A stretch of DNA of 64,000 bases, taken from Allobosea sp. GTDB lineage: Bacteria; Pseudomonadota; Alphaproteobacteria; Rhizobiales; Kaistiaceae. The notes beneath the pieces are model-generated. The model ran no database searches, was not told where the DNA came from, and saw nothing but the letters and a program-made list of their open reading frames with translations. The position numbers and the translations under genes were made by a program. The stretch is taken from positions 62,001 to 126,000 of the forward strand of contig JAFKFV010000020.1 of assembly GCA_017307955.1 (NCBI GenBank), in the 5' to 3' direction. The number at the start of each line of letters is the position of its first letter. Position 1 is the stretch's first letter. This document shows, piece by piece, positions 16,368-24,595 of this stretch.

Positions 16368-16983
16368 TGACGCCGCCCGGGTCCATGTCGGGCGTCTCAA
16401 GCTGGACGAGGCCGAGCTTGCGGTAGAAGGCGAGCGCCGGGAGATTGTCGCGCGCGACGCCGAGATGGAGGCCGGGCGAGCCGTCGGCCGCGAGCTTTTC
16501 CATCAGTGCTTCCAGCAGCCGCCGCCCCCAGCCATGCCCCTGCGCCTCGGGCAGCAGGTCGATATGGCCATGCGAGGGATAGTCGGCTTCGAGCCAGGAC
16601 GGCAGGTAGGGGCTAAAGTCGTGCACCATCCGCCGCTTGCCGTCGCTCATGCGCCAGGTCGTCTCGTCCGGGCCGGGATCCTTGATGCGCCGGCGCAGCT
16701 GCGGCAGCCACTCCTTTTCCATCCGCGCATAGAACCGCCGGCTGTCGCGGGCGCCGCAGACATAGCCGGCGACGCCGTTCGGCCCGTCGATCACGAAGGC
16801 GAGCTCGGGCTCCAGAACGATGTAGTTGCCGATATAGAGATGGCCGAGAATGTCGGGATCATCGTTCTGCGGCGTCGCGTCATTGCCGAGATCGCCGGTC
16901 AGCATGCAGATGCGGTAGCAGGCCGGCAGGTCGGCGAGATCGGCCTGGCGCATGGTGAAATCGTCGCGGCCGAAAGCGGGCAT
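16345..16983 (-). CDS. GNAT acetyltransferase related to the C-terminal domain of O-GlcNAcase
   Basis: A 212-residue protein. The pattern DLPACYRICMLTGDLGNDAT, then YVCGARDSRRFYARMEKEWL, then LPEAQGHGWGRRLLEALMEK with the acetyl-CoA loop, and GLHLGVARDNLPALAFYRKL, is the one I know from bacterial GNAT proteins resembling the acetyltransferase-like domain of eukaryotic O-GlcNAcase. It stands alone here, with no hydrolase domain. The substrate is unknown. The start MPAFGRDD is chosen because the GNAT fold begins a few residues on. It is convergent with phnN and 65 bases downstream of an SDR gene in the same direction, so it may belong to that operon. Confidence 0.8.
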   Translation of the reverse strand: MPAFGRDDFTMRQADLADLPACYRICMLTGDLGNDATPQNDDPDILGHLYIGNYIVLEPELAFVIDGPNGVAGYVCGARDSRRFYARMEKEWLPQLRRRIKDPGPDETTWRMSDGKRRMVHDFSPYLPSWLEADYPSHGHIDLLPEAQGHGWGRRLLEALMEKLAADGSPGLHLGVARDNLPALAFYRKLGLVQLETPDMDPGGVIMAKRLR

Positions 16984-17048
16984 CGGGCAGCTCCATGGCG
17001 AGAGGGGAAACCCCTTCTCGCCTTCGTCCGCCGCCGCGGTCAACCCTT

Positions 17049-17798
17049 TCAGGCGAGGGTCCGCCCGCCATTCACCGCGAAAGTCTGGCCGGTGATGAAG
17101 GCCGCGCCCGGCGAGGCGAGGAACACCACCATCGCCGCGATGTCGTCCGGAACGCCCTGGCGGCCGAGCGGCACGAGGCGGCGATAGGCCTCCAGCGTCT
17201 CGGCGGTCGTATCGGAATGGCGCTCGACGGGGATGAAGCCGGGCGCGACGAGATTGACGCAGATGCCGTGGCTGCCGAGCTCGTTGGCCCAGGAGCGGGT
17301 CAGCCCGACCATCGCCGCCTTGGCGGCGACATAGTGGCCGAAGGCGGGGTTGCCCATGTCGACCACCTCGCTGCCGATATTGATCACCCGGCCTCCGCGC
17401 TTGGCCTTCCACTCGGCGATCACCTCCTGCAGGATCAGGAGCGGCGCCTTCACGAAGAAGCGCAGCTGGTCGAGATGGGTGTCCCAAGTCTGCTCCTCGA
17501 TCGGCATGGTCGGCTGCGGGCCGGTGGCGTTGTTGACGATCACCGTCAGGGGGCCGAGTTCATGCGCGATCTCCGCCATGCCGTGGCGGACGCTCGCCTT
17601 GTCGGTGACGTCGAAGCGGAAGGCCTTGGCCCTGCCGCCCGCCGCCGCGATGGCCGCCACCGTCTCCGCCGCGCCGACATCGTCATGGGCATAGTTCACG
17701 GCGACGGAAAACCCCGCCGCGCCGAGGCCCTTGGCAATGGCGGCGCCGAGCCCGCGCGAGGCTCCGGTGACGAGAGCGGTTCCGTTCGTGGCGGGCAT
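17049..17798 (-). CDS. Short-chain dehydrogenase/reductase
   Basis: A 249-residue classical SDR. It has the nucleotide-binding TGASRGLG (11-18), NNA near residue 90, the catalytic YVAAK, and the C-terminal GQTFAVNGGRTLA tail. These features match FabG-like 3-oxoacyl or sugar/polyol dehydrogenases. The substrate cannot be read from sequence. The start MPATNG was chosen because the codon lies just before the first beta strand and follows a GGAGGAA-type ribosome site. Downstream neighbours are sugar isomerase and dehydrogenase genes in the same orientation, suggesting a role in carbohydrate oxidation. Confidence 0.88.
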   Translation of the reverse strand: MPATNGTALVTGASRGLGAAIAKGLGAAGFSVAVNYAHDDVGAAETVAAIAAAGGRAKAFRFDVTDKASVRHGMAEIAHELGPLTVIVNNATGPQPTMPIEEQTWDTHLDQLRFFVKAPLLILQEVIAEWKAKRGGRVINIGSEVVDMGNPAFGHYVAAKAAMVGLTRSWANELGSHGICVNLVAPGFIPVERHSDTTAETLEAYRRLVPLGRQGVPDDIAAMVVFLASPGAAFITGQTFAVNGGRTLA

Positions 17799-17873
17799 GG
17801 CGCGTTCCTCCTGATGTTTTCGCCAGCGAAGCACAAAGGACGGCGCGTGTCTCGCGTCGCGAGAGGGGGCCCC

Positions 17874-18713
17874 TCACCAGCAGTCCTTCATCACGCGGAT
17901 GGCGCCGAGATAGACGTCCTCGGGCTTGTCGAAGAGCGGGCGCCAGACGCGGGTGGCGGCGGCGATGTCGGGGAGGGCGGAGCCGAAGGCCTCGACGGTC
18001 ATCCAGCCGTCATAGCCGGATGCCTTGAGCGCCTTGATGATGGTCGGGAAGTCGATCTGGCCCGAGCCGGGCGTGCCGCGGTCGTTCTCGGAGATATGGA
18101 CGTGGTTGAACCGTCCCGCCGTCGCGGCGATGGCGGCGACCTGGCTCTTCTCCTCGATGTGGAAATGGAAGGTGTCGTAGAGATAGCCGTAATTCGGCGC
18201 GCCGACCGCATCGACCAGCGCCTTCGCCGCCGCGGCCGTATTGAGGAAATAGCATTCGAAGCGGTTGAGCGGTTCGATCGAATAGGCGACGCCGGCCTTC
18301 GCGGCATAGGCGGCCGCCTCGCGGTGCACCTCGACGCACCACTTCTGCTCGTCGGCGGTGGGGCCGCGTCCCGAGAAGCGGCCGAGCGTCTGGTGCAGCG
18401 GGCCGCAGACGAGATCGGCGCCGAGCGCCGCCGTGCAGTCGGCCAGCCATTTGAGGTGATCGAGCGCCCCGGCACGCTCGGCGGGATCCGGCGAGATGGC
18501 ATCCTTGCCATTGCCGGGCATGACGCCGACGCCGGTCGCGGCGAGGCCGGCTTCGGAAAGCCAGCCGCGCACCTTCTCGAAATGCGTCGGATCGCCGGCG
18601 AAGATCGGGATCTCGGCGCCGTCATAGCCGGCGGATTTCAGCGCATCGAGGATCGGGCGGTGCTCCTCCTCGACATGCGCCGTCCAGAGCAGCAGGTTGA
18701 AGCCGAAGCGCAT
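17874..18713 (-). CDS. Sugar phosphate isomerase/epimerase (TIM barrel, AP-endonuclease-2 family)
   Basis: A 279-residue TIM-barrel protein of the xylose-isomerase-like family. Metal-ligand positions are visible: YSIEPLNRFECYFLNT (glutamate near residue 147), YDTFHFHIEEKS (aspartate and histidine near 182-186), HVHISENDRGTPGSGQIDF (near 204-222) and MTVEAFG (glutamate near 243). These match D-tagatose/D-psicose 3-epimerase-like enzymes, which epimerise ketoses with Mn or Co. It lies 4 bases downstream of a Gfo/Idh/MocA dehydrogenase gene, a pairing common in inositol and rare-sugar pathways. Confidence 0.85.
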   Translation of the reverse strand: MRFGFNLLLWTAHVEEEHRPILDALKSAGYDGAEIPIFAGDPTHFEKVRGWLSEAGLAATGVGVMPGNGKDAISPDPAERAGALDHLKWLADCTAALGADLVCGPLHQTLGRFSGRGPTADEQKWCVEVHREAAAYAAKAGVAYSIEPLNRFECYFLNTAAAAKALVDAVGAPNYGYLYDTFHFHIEEKSQVAAIAATAGRFNHVHISENDRGTPGSGQIDFPTIIKALKASGYDGWMTVEAFGSALPDIAAATRVWRPLFDKPEDVYLGAIRVMKDCW

Positions 18714-18717
18714 GGCG

Positions 18718-19863
18718 TCACCCGGCCGCGCCGAGTTCGACCCAGGCCCCGCTCTTGCCCGAGGCGATGATCGCGTCGCAGACGCGGGTCGTCTCCAGCG
18801 CATCGCGGAAGGTCGGCGCCGCCGGCTTGCCGGAGGAGAGGCCGTCGAGGAAGTCGGCGACCTGGTGCACGAAGGAATGTTCGTAGCCGATGATCAGCCC
18901 CGGCACCCACCACTTGCCGAGATAGGGATGCTCGCCGTCGGTGACGAGGATCGAGGTCCAGCCGCGGAGCTGCCCCGGCGTCCTGTGATCGAACCAGGAG
19001 ACGCGGTTGAGATCGTGCAGGTCCCAGGCGAGCGAACCGTTCTCGCCGTTGATCTCCAGCGTATAGGCCGCCTTGTGGCCGCGCGCGTAGCGGGTCGATT
19101 CGAAGGTGCCGAGCGAGCCGTTGGCGAAGCGGGTCAGCACCGCCGAAGCGTCGTCGATGCCGACCGGACGCATGGCGCCGGTCACCGCGTCCTTGCGCTC
19201 CTTGACGAAGGTCTCGGTCATCGCGGTGAGGCTGGCGATGGAGCCGTTCAGCCAGATGGCGGTGTCGAGGCAGTGGGCGAGGAGATCGCCGGTGACGCCG
19301 GAGCCGGCGGCGTCGACATCGAGCCGCCAGGTGGCGGCGCCGCCCTGCGGCACGTCGGGCGAGATCGTCCAGTCCTGCAGGAACTTGGCGCGGTAGTGAT
19401 AGATATGGCCGAGCAGGCCCTGCTCGATCATGCGCTTGACGAGCGTGACGGCCGGAACGCGGCGGTAATTGTACCAGACCATGTTCGGGACGCCGGCGGC
19501 CTCGACGGCCTCGACCATCGGCAGCGCCTCGGCCTCGGTCCGCGCCAGCGGCTTCTCGCAGAGCACCATCTTGCCCGCCTTGGCGGCGGCGATGGCGATC
19601 TCGGCATGGAGGTCGTTCGGCACGCAGATGTCGATGGCATCGATATCCGGCCGCTCGACGAGCCGCCGCCAGTCGCTCTCGACGGCCTCGTAGCCCCATT
19701 TCTGCGCGAAGGCCGTCGCCTTCTCGGTGTTGCGGGCGGCGACCGCCTTCAGCACCGGCTTGTAGCCGGTGTCGAAGAAATGCGGCGCCTTCACCCAGGC
19801 ATTGGAATGGGCGCGGGCCATGAAGCCATAGCCGACCATGCCGACATTCAGAGTCTTCGTCAT
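18718..19863 (-). CDS. Gfo/Idh/MocA family oxidoreductase
   Basis: A 381-residue NAD(P)-dependent dehydrogenase. The Rossmann motif is GMVGYGFMARAHSNAW near residues 8-23, with CEKPLART near 95 (catalytic lysine) and NYRRVPA near 124. The C-terminal domain has GVTGDLLAHCLDTAIWLNG, carrying the conserved aspartate/histidine. Related enzymes oxidise inositol, glucosides or other sugars to keto forms. It is transcribed together with the epimerase gene that follows after 4 bases. A palindromic repeat and the TIM-barrel gene lie upstream. Substrate unknown. Confidence 0.9.
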   Translation of the reverse strand: MTKTLNVGMVGYGFMARAHSNAWVKAPHFFDTGYKPVLKAVAARNTEKATAFAQKWGYEAVESDWRRLVERPDIDAIDICVPNDLHAEIAIAAAKAGKMVLCEKPLARTEAEALPMVEAVEAAGVPNMVWYNYRRVPAVTLVKRMIEQGLLGHIYHYRAKFLQDWTISPDVPQGGAATWRLDVDAAGSGVTGDLLAHCLDTAIWLNGSIASLTAMTETFVKERKDAVTGAMRPVGIDDASAVLTRFANGSLGTFESTRYARGHKAAYTLEINGENGSLAWDLHDLNRVSWFDHRTPGQLRGWTSILVTDGEHPYLGKWWVPGLIIGYEHSFVHQVADFLDGLSSGKPAAPTFRDALETTRVCDAIIASGKSGAWVELGAAG

Positions 19864-19896
19864 AAAATCCTCCCGATCGAATGAGTTCGGCCTGTG

Positions 19897-20025
19897 CTTC
19901 ACCTCTCCCATAGGGAGAGGTCGACGTGCCGCAGGCGCGGCGGGTGAGGGGTTACGACCCCTCCGGAGAGGGCGCGCCCCTCACCCGGACCTTCGGTACG
20001 ACCTCTCCCCATGGGAGAGGTGAAG
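19897..20025. repeat. Palindromic repeat element, family B (copy 1)
   Basis: The ends are inverted copies (CTTCACCTCTCCC at the left, GGGAGAGGTGAAG at the right) around a structured centre. The whole 129-base sequence matches the element at 37551-37677 read in the opposite direction, at most positions by eye. It fills nearly all the gap between two leftward catabolic genes, so readthrough transcripts would carry its hairpins. Confidence 0.85.
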
Positions 20026-20051
20026 GTGTGCCCCTGTCCCCGCTGTCGCGC

Positions 20052-21095
20052 CTACTCCGTCCACCCATGCGCCTCGCGCACCTTGATCATGGCGCCGAGC
20101 ACCTTGTTCCAGGTGTCCTGGCTCTCCATGACGCTGTTCGGGAACATGCAGCCGTCCCAGGAGATGTGGCGCATGCGCTTGGTGAGGTTGCCCTCGCGGT
20201 CGCGCAGCCAGTAGCCGGCATGCTTGGTGATATCGAGGCGCCCGTTCGGATCGTCCACCTGGCAATGGCGGCCGGTCTTCTCGTGATCGCCGGAGCCGAA
20301 CACGGTGCCGTCGTTCTGCGCGACGTGGAAATCCATCGTCCAGGGTCTGAGCGCATCGGCGACCTTGCGATAGGCGGCGTCGAGCGTCGCCTTGTCCGTC
20401 CAGTCATAGTCCTTGGGCAGGATGCGGTCCTGCTCGGCATTGTAGCCGAGCGTGTAGAGCATCGAATGCGCCATGTCGGCCTGGTAGCCGACGACGCCGG
20501 GGCGGTCGACCATCTCGAGAAGCTTCACCATCTCGCGCCAGGAGTGCATGCCGCCCCAGCAGATCTCGCCCTCGGCGACGAGGAACTCGTCATAGTCCTC
20601 GGCGATGTCGGCGGCCTCGGAGAAGGTCTTTGCGATCAGCCTGGTATTGGCCTCCGGGTCCTTGTCCCAGGCCTCGACGCCGACGGAGGAATCGATGCGG
20701 ATGCCGCCGGTCGGCCGGATGCCGAGCTCGCGCATCTGCTGCCCGATCGCGCAGGCCTTGCGAACCTGTTCCACGAAGCGCTTGCGATCATCCGCCGTGC
20801 CCATCGCCGAGCCGCCGCCGGCGCCGCCCCAAATCGGCGCCACGAAGGAGCCGACCTTCAGCCCGTAGGAGGCGATATGGTCGGTCATCCGCTTGACCGC
20901 ATCCTTGTCGCTGTCGATGTCGAAATGCGGCGCGGTGATGAAGAGGTCGATGCCGTCGAACTTGACGCCGTCGACTTCGGCATTGGCCGTGAGGCGCAAG
21001 AGCGTATCGAGCGGAATGATCGGCTCGCTGTCGCCGCCCTTGCCGACGACGCCCGGCCAGGCGGCATTGTGCAGCTTCGGATAGGTGTTGGGCAT
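20052..21095 (-). CDS. TIM-barrel sugar isomerase/epimerase-like protein
   Basis: A 347-residue protein with xylose-isomerase-like barrel features: HFDIDSDKDAVKRMTDHI near residue 60, the EGEICWGGMHSW segment near 175 (putative glutamate ligand), GYQADMAHSMLY near 200 (aspartate/histidine), and DFHVAQNDGTVFGSGDHEK near 255. The first 50 residues (ANAEVDGVKFDGIDLF) form a strand-helix unit. The specific activity is unknown. It lies in a leftward cluster with a cupin, a dehydrogenase and an epimerase, so metabolism of a sugar or cyclitol is likely. The start MPNTYPK follows a GGGAGGAT ribosome site. Confidence 0.8.
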   Translation of the reverse strand: MPNTYPKLHNAAWPGVVGKGGDSEPIIPLDTLLRLTANAEVDGVKFDGIDLFITAPHFDIDSDKDAVKRMTDHIASYGLKVGSFVAPIWGGAGGGSAMGTADDRKRFVEQVRKACAIGQQMRELGIRPTGGIRIDSSVGVEAWDKDPEANTRLIAKTFSEAADIAEDYDEFLVAEGEICWGGMHSWREMVKLLEMVDRPGVVGYQADMAHSMLYTLGYNAEQDRILPKDYDWTDKATLDAAYRKVADALRPWTMDFHVAQNDGTVFGSGDHEKTGRHCQVDDPNGRLDITKHAGYWLRDREGNLTKRMRHISWDGCMFPNSVMESQDTWNKVLGAMIKVREAHGWTE

Positions 21096-21171
21096 CGGAT
21101 CCTCCCGAGATCGCGGTTCAACTGGAAGCGCCGCGGGATCTTGCCGCCCCGTCGGCGAAGGGTCTCAAGCC

Positions 21172-21573
21172 TCAGCGAAGGTCCTTCCATGGCGCCTCGC
21201 TGGCGACTTCGACCGAAACATAGCCGTTCTGGCCGATGCAGGGGCCGAGAATGGCGACGACATGCGCATCCTCGGTTCCGGCATTGAACGAGGCATGCAC
21301 GAGGCCGGCGGGGATGAAGGCCGAGTCGCCGGCGGTCAGGATACGCTTCTCCATGCCAAGCCACTGCTCGACCCGGCCGCCGGTGACATAGATCACCTCT
21401 TCCTGGTCGGGATGCTTGTGGAAATTGTGCCCCTTGCCGGGCGACAGCGTCACGTCGATCACGGTCAGCTGGTCGGCGCCCGTCTTCGGCGGGTGGCTCA
21501 TCCATTTGAGCCGGCCCCAGTCGAGCACCTCCGGCTCGGTCTCGGCGGCGATGACGAACTGTCCCTCGGACAT
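21172..21573 (-). CDS. Single-domain cupin protein
   Basis: A 133-residue cupin. Motif 1 is GKGHNFHKHPDQEEVIYVTGG, with metal ligands His52, His54 and a glutamate at 58/59. Motif 2 is AGDSAFIPAGLVHASFN, with His93. Small cupins of this type serve as isomerases, lactone or sugar-binding enzymes, or sensors. No specific activity can be given. Its position between a TIM-barrel isomerase and the Tm-1-like pair, all leftward with short gaps, suggests a step in the same carbohydrate pathway. Confidence 0.85.
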   Translation of the reverse strand: MSEGQFVIAAETEPEVLDWGRLKWMSHPPKTGADQLTVIDVTLSPGKGHNFHKHPDQEEVIYVTGGRVEQWLGMEKRILTAGDSAFIPAGLVHASFNAGTEDAHVVAILGPCIGQNGYVSVEVASEAPWKDLR

Positions 21574-21598
21574 GGCATCCTCCCTGGTCTTGTTCTCG

Positions 21599-22429
21599 CT
21601 AGAACGTCAGCGCCTTGAAGCGCCGCGTCTGGTCGGTGAGCGCCACCTCGACGGGCAGCCGCTCCATGCTCGAAGCGCCGTAGAAGCCGTGGCAATGGGC
21701 GGTGCGCTGCAGGATCCAGCCGGCATCCTCGGGCTGGGCGATCGGGCCGCCGTGACAGAGGATGATGACATCCTTCCGGACCGCCATGGCCGCCTCGGCG
21801 ATGGCGTCGATCTCGCCGACGCAGTCCGCCAGCGTCTTCGCCGACGTGGCGCCGATCGCTCCGCCGACGGTGACGCCCATATGGGCGACGATGATGTCGG
21901 CGCCGGCCTCGGCCATCGCGCGCGATTCCTCGGCATTGAAGACATAGGGCGTCGTCAGGAGGTCGAGCTCATGCGCGGCGCGGATCATGTCGACCTCGAG
22001 GGAGAAGCCCATGCCGGTCTCCTCGAAGCTTGCGCGCATCACGCCGTCGAAGAGGCCGATGGTCGGGAAGTTCTGCACGCCCGAGAAGCCCATCGCCTTC
22101 AGCTCGGCGAGGAAATGCGGCATCAGCACGAAGGGATCGGTGCCGTTGACGCCGGCGAGGACCGGCGTGTGGCGGACGACCGGCAGCACCTCATGCGCCA
22201 TGTCCTTCACGATCTCGTTGGCATTGCCATAAGCGAGCAGGCCCGCGGCCGAGCCGCGCCCGGCCATGCGGTAACGACCGGAATTGTAGATGATGATGAG
22301 GTCGATGCCGCCCGCCTCCTCGCATTTGGCCGACAGGCCCGTGCCGGCGCCGCCGCCGATGATCGGCACGCGGCGGGCGACCATGTCGTTGAACTTCTCG
22401 AGGATCTCACGGCGCGGAATGAACGGCAT
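21599..22429 (-). CDS. TIM-barrel protein of the PEP-hydrolase family (Tm-1 C-terminal domain homologue)
   Basis: A 276-residue TIM-barrel protein beginning MPFIPRREILEKF, with GGGAGTGLSAKCEEAGGIDL near residue 25, YNSGRYRMAGRGS near 50, NFPTIGLFDG near 115 and IIVAHMGVTVGGAIGA near 185. This family, annotated as phosphoenolpyruvate hydrolase family or TIM-barrel signal transduction protein, also forms the C-terminal half of tomato Tm-1. The start at 22429 is preferred over 22444 because AAGGA lies 6 bases before it. The other ATG overlaps the stop of the upstream gene. The next gene upstream encodes the N-terminal half of Tm-1, so both halves are expressed together. Confidence 0.85.
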   Translation of the reverse strand: MPFIPRREILEKFNDMVARRVPIIGGGAGTGLSAKCEEAGGIDLIIIYNSGRYRMAGRGSAAGLLAYGNANEIVKDMAHEVLPVVRHTPVLAGVNGTDPFVLMPHFLAELKAMGFSGVQNFPTIGLFDGVMRASFEETGMGFSLEVDMIRAAHELDLLTTPYVFNAEESRAMAEAGADIIVAHMGVTVGGAIGATSAKTLADCVGEIDAIAEAAMAVRKDVIILCHGGPIAQPEDAGWILQRTAHCHGFYGASSMERLPVEVALTDQTRRFKALTF

Positions 22430-22440
22430 CCGCCTTCCTT

Positions 22441-23640
22441 TCATGCTTGTGCGCGGATCGCGCGGAATTCCCGTGCCAGCGCATCAGCGAAGGCAGGGTC
22501 ATTGATGTGGAGCGGCAGGCGCAGGATGCGCCGCCGCGGGGTCTCTTCGATGAGCGCCTCGAGCGTCTCGAACAGAGCCGCGTCGGCTTCGGGATCGAAG
22601 AAGGCGCCGCCCTCGATATCGAGCGCTGAAACGCCCTTTTCGGGGATCAGCAGCCGCACCTCGCCCTCGCAGGCATTGAGCTTTTCCGCGATGAAGGCGG
22701 CGATGGCGCGGTTCTCCTCCGGCGTGGTGCGCATCAGCGTGATGTTCGGATTGTGGCGGTAGAGAGTCCGGTGGCGGAACCGCTCCGGCACCGTGTCCAT
22801 GGCCCAGAAATTCACCATGTCGAGCGCGCCGAGCGAGCCGACATAGGGAATGCCGCTGCGCGCCACCGCGCCGAGCCGGTCGGCGCCGGCCGAAAGCACG
22901 CCGCCGACGAGATGATCGGCGATCTCCGTCGTCGTGACGTCGAGAAGGCCGACCAGGAGGCCGCTGTCGACGAGCTTCTCCATGCTGCGGCCGCCGGTGC
23001 CCGTCGCGTGGAACACCATGCAGTCATGCTCGGCGCGCAGGAGATCGGCGACGCGCGTGACGCAGGGCGTCGTCACGCCGAACATCGTGAGGCCGATCGG
23101 CGGCAGGCCGGAGGTCTCGACGACCGGGTACCGCACCATGCCGATGATGGCGTGGGCGGCGTTCTGCAGCACGGTGCGGCTGATGCGGTTGAGGCCGGCG
23201 AGATCGGTGACCGATGGCATCATGACGATGTCGGAGACGCCGACATAGGCCCCGACATCGCCGGCGGCGAGCGTCGAGAGCATGAGCTTCGGAAGGCCGA
23301 TGGCGAGCCGCCGCATGCCGGCGGTGACGATCGACGTGCCGCCGCCGCCGCCGATGCCGATCACGCCGCCGATATCGTCACGGCCTGTGATGAAGCGCGC
23401 GAAGGCCTCGCCCATGGCCGTGACGGCGGTGCCGCGATCGGAGAGGCCGAGCACGGCCGCCGCGCCGTCCGGATGATGTGCCGCCACCTGATCGGCCGGG
23501 ATGTCGGCGGCGATCGCGGCGGGGCGGGTCGAGACGTCGACGAGGACGCTCGCCATGCCGGCGGCGTCGATGACGCCCTTCAGGAAGACGAGTTCCTCGC
23601 CCTTCGTGTCGGCCGTGCCGACAATGTAGATGCGCGACAT
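22441..23640 (-). CDS. Tm-1-like ATP-binding domain protein (UPF0261)
   Basis: A 399-residue protein of the family whose plant member is the N-terminal domain of Tm-1. Visible features are the N-terminal IYIVGTADTKGEEL strand-loop, the glycine-rich GVIGIGGGGGTSIVTAGM near residue 95, GVTTPCVTRVADLL near 200, HATGTGGRSMEKLVDSG near 225 and GIPYVGSLGALDMVNFW near 275. The bacterial function is not established. It is the first gene of a leftward cluster running at least to 17874, and is divergent from a TetR gene. The start MSRIYIV was chosen because everything upstream is non-conserved and rich in promoter-like AT sequence. Confidence 0.85.
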   Translation of the reverse strand: MSRIYIVGTADTKGEELVFLKGVIDAAGMASVLVDVSTRPAAIAADIPADQVAAHHPDGAAAVLGLSDRGTAVTAMGEAFARFITGRDDIGGVIGIGGGGGTSIVTAGMRRLAIGLPKLMLSTLAAGDVGAYVGVSDIVMMPSVTDLAGLNRISRTVLQNAAHAIIGMVRYPVVETSGLPPIGLTMFGVTTPCVTRVADLLRAEHDCMVFHATGTGGRSMEKLVDSGLLVGLLDVTTTEIADHLVGGVLSAGADRLGAVARSGIPYVGSLGALDMVNFWAMDTVPERFRHRTLYRHNPNITLMRTTPEENRAIAAFIAEKLNACEGEVRLLIPEKGVSALDIEGGAFFDPEADAALFETLEALIEETPRRRILRLPLHINDPAFADALAREFRAIRAQA

Positions 23641-23824
23641 TCCTGCCCCCGGGATCGCCGCCGCGCGCGTTTGCCGGGCGAGCGATAGGCATCGCGGACT
23701 CTGGCGAGCCCGCGTCGTAAACTTCTGAAACTGCTGAACTTTCGCGCCTACCGACATCCTCCCCGACAATCGGGGCGCGAACAGATCGATTGCTTTTATT
23801 CTGAGACACGCGTATCGTATTGGC
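23641..23824. promoter_or_regulatory. Divergent promoter region between the Tm-1-like cluster and the TetR gene
   Basis: A TTGCTT at 23790-23795 and TATCGT at 23813-23818 are spaced 17 bases, and would start transcription near 23825, at the TetR ATG itself (a leaderless message). The inverted repeat CTGAGAC (23801-23807) / GTCTCAG (23831-23837) spans this promoter and could bind the TetR product. A second small palindrome, CCCCGA-CAA-TCGGGG, lies at 23761-23775. All three are by-eye calls. Confidence 0.4.
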
Positions 23825-24526
23825 ATGTCAGTCTCAGGTCAAGGCCAGCTCCGGGGGGAGGTCGAGAAGGGACCGCGCGGTCGCATGAAGCGGCTGATGC
23901 TGGATACCGCCATCCGCCTGATGCAGGACGGCGGCAGTCCTTCGGTCTCGGACGTGGCGGAGGCGGCGGGCGTGTCGCGCGCGACCGCCTATCGCTATTT
24001 CCCCAGCCAGGCGGCGATGATCCAGGCCGCCGTGGACGAGGCGCTGGGTCCGGTGCTGGGCTGGACGGCGGAGAGCGGCGATGCCGAGGCCAATGTCGCG
24101 GCGCTGTTCGGCTTCGCCTTCCACCGGATGGAGGCGTTCGAGGCGACGCATCGGGCGGCGCTCCTGCTGGCGCTCGACCAGTGGCAGCGGCGCCGTGCCG
24201 GCACCCTCGGCACCGAGGCGCGGGTGGTGCGCGGCAATCGCCGCGGCCTGTTGAAGGCGGCGGTCGAGCCGCTGGCGGCGGAGATCGGCCGCGAAAGGAC
24301 GGAGAGGGTCACGCAGGCGCTCTCGCTGCTGTTCGGCATCGAGGCGATCGTGATCCTCAAGGATCTGTGGGGTTTGGACGTCGACGCGGCCGAGGACGTG
24401 GCCAGCTGGGCGGCGAGGGCATTGATCCGGACGGCGAAGGCGGAGGCAGCGGAGGGAGAGACCGCGGCCACCGGACCGGCGCTTTCCGAGGGAAGGACAG
24501 GGAGACCGCGCAAGAAGGGGGCCTGA
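23825..24526 (+). CDS. TetR-family transcriptional regulator
   Basis: A 233-residue regulator. A helix-turn-helix lies at about residues 41-61 (VSDVAEAAGVSRATAYRYFP), followed by a mainly helical ligand domain. The C-terminus ends in a low-complexity, basic RTGRPRKKGA tail that resembles an AT-hook. It lies between the leftward Tm-1-like cluster and the rightward ABC importer, starting 184 bases from the former and ending 69 bases before the latter, and is the natural candidate to control both. Its ligand is unknown. The ATG may be leaderless, as judged from the nearby promoter-like sequence. Confidence 0.88.
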   Translation: MSVSGQGQLRGEVEKGPRGRMKRLMLDTAIRLMQDGGSPSVSDVAEAAGVSRATAYRYFPSQAAMIQAAVDEALGPVLGWTAESGDAEANVAALFGFAFHRMEAFEATHRAALLLALDQWQRRRAGTLGTEARVVRGNRRGLLKAAVEPLAAEIGRERTERVTQALSLLFGIEAIVILKDLWGLDVDAAEDVASWAARALIRTAKAEAAEGETAATGPALSEGRTGRPRKKGA

Positions 24527-24595
24527 CCGGAATACCGGAAGGCGGGCTGTCGCCCCTGCGGCAATGCGACAGCGCAAAAGGGAGGGAATGCTGCA

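Noticed and set aside
16995..18770. A 591-codon plus-strand frame opposite the SDR and epimerase genes
   Set aside because: It has shadow composition and covers genes with strong family motifs on the other strand.
19897..20025. A CRISPR array or insertion sequence in the repeat-rich gaps
   Set aside because: The repeats are paired inverted palindromes without regular spacers, and no transposase or cas gene is nearby.
22430..22444. Start of the TIM-barrel protein at the ATG overlapping the Tm-1-like stop
   Set aside because: The inner ATG at 22429 has a better placed AAGGA and matches the expected family start. The overlap start remains possible.
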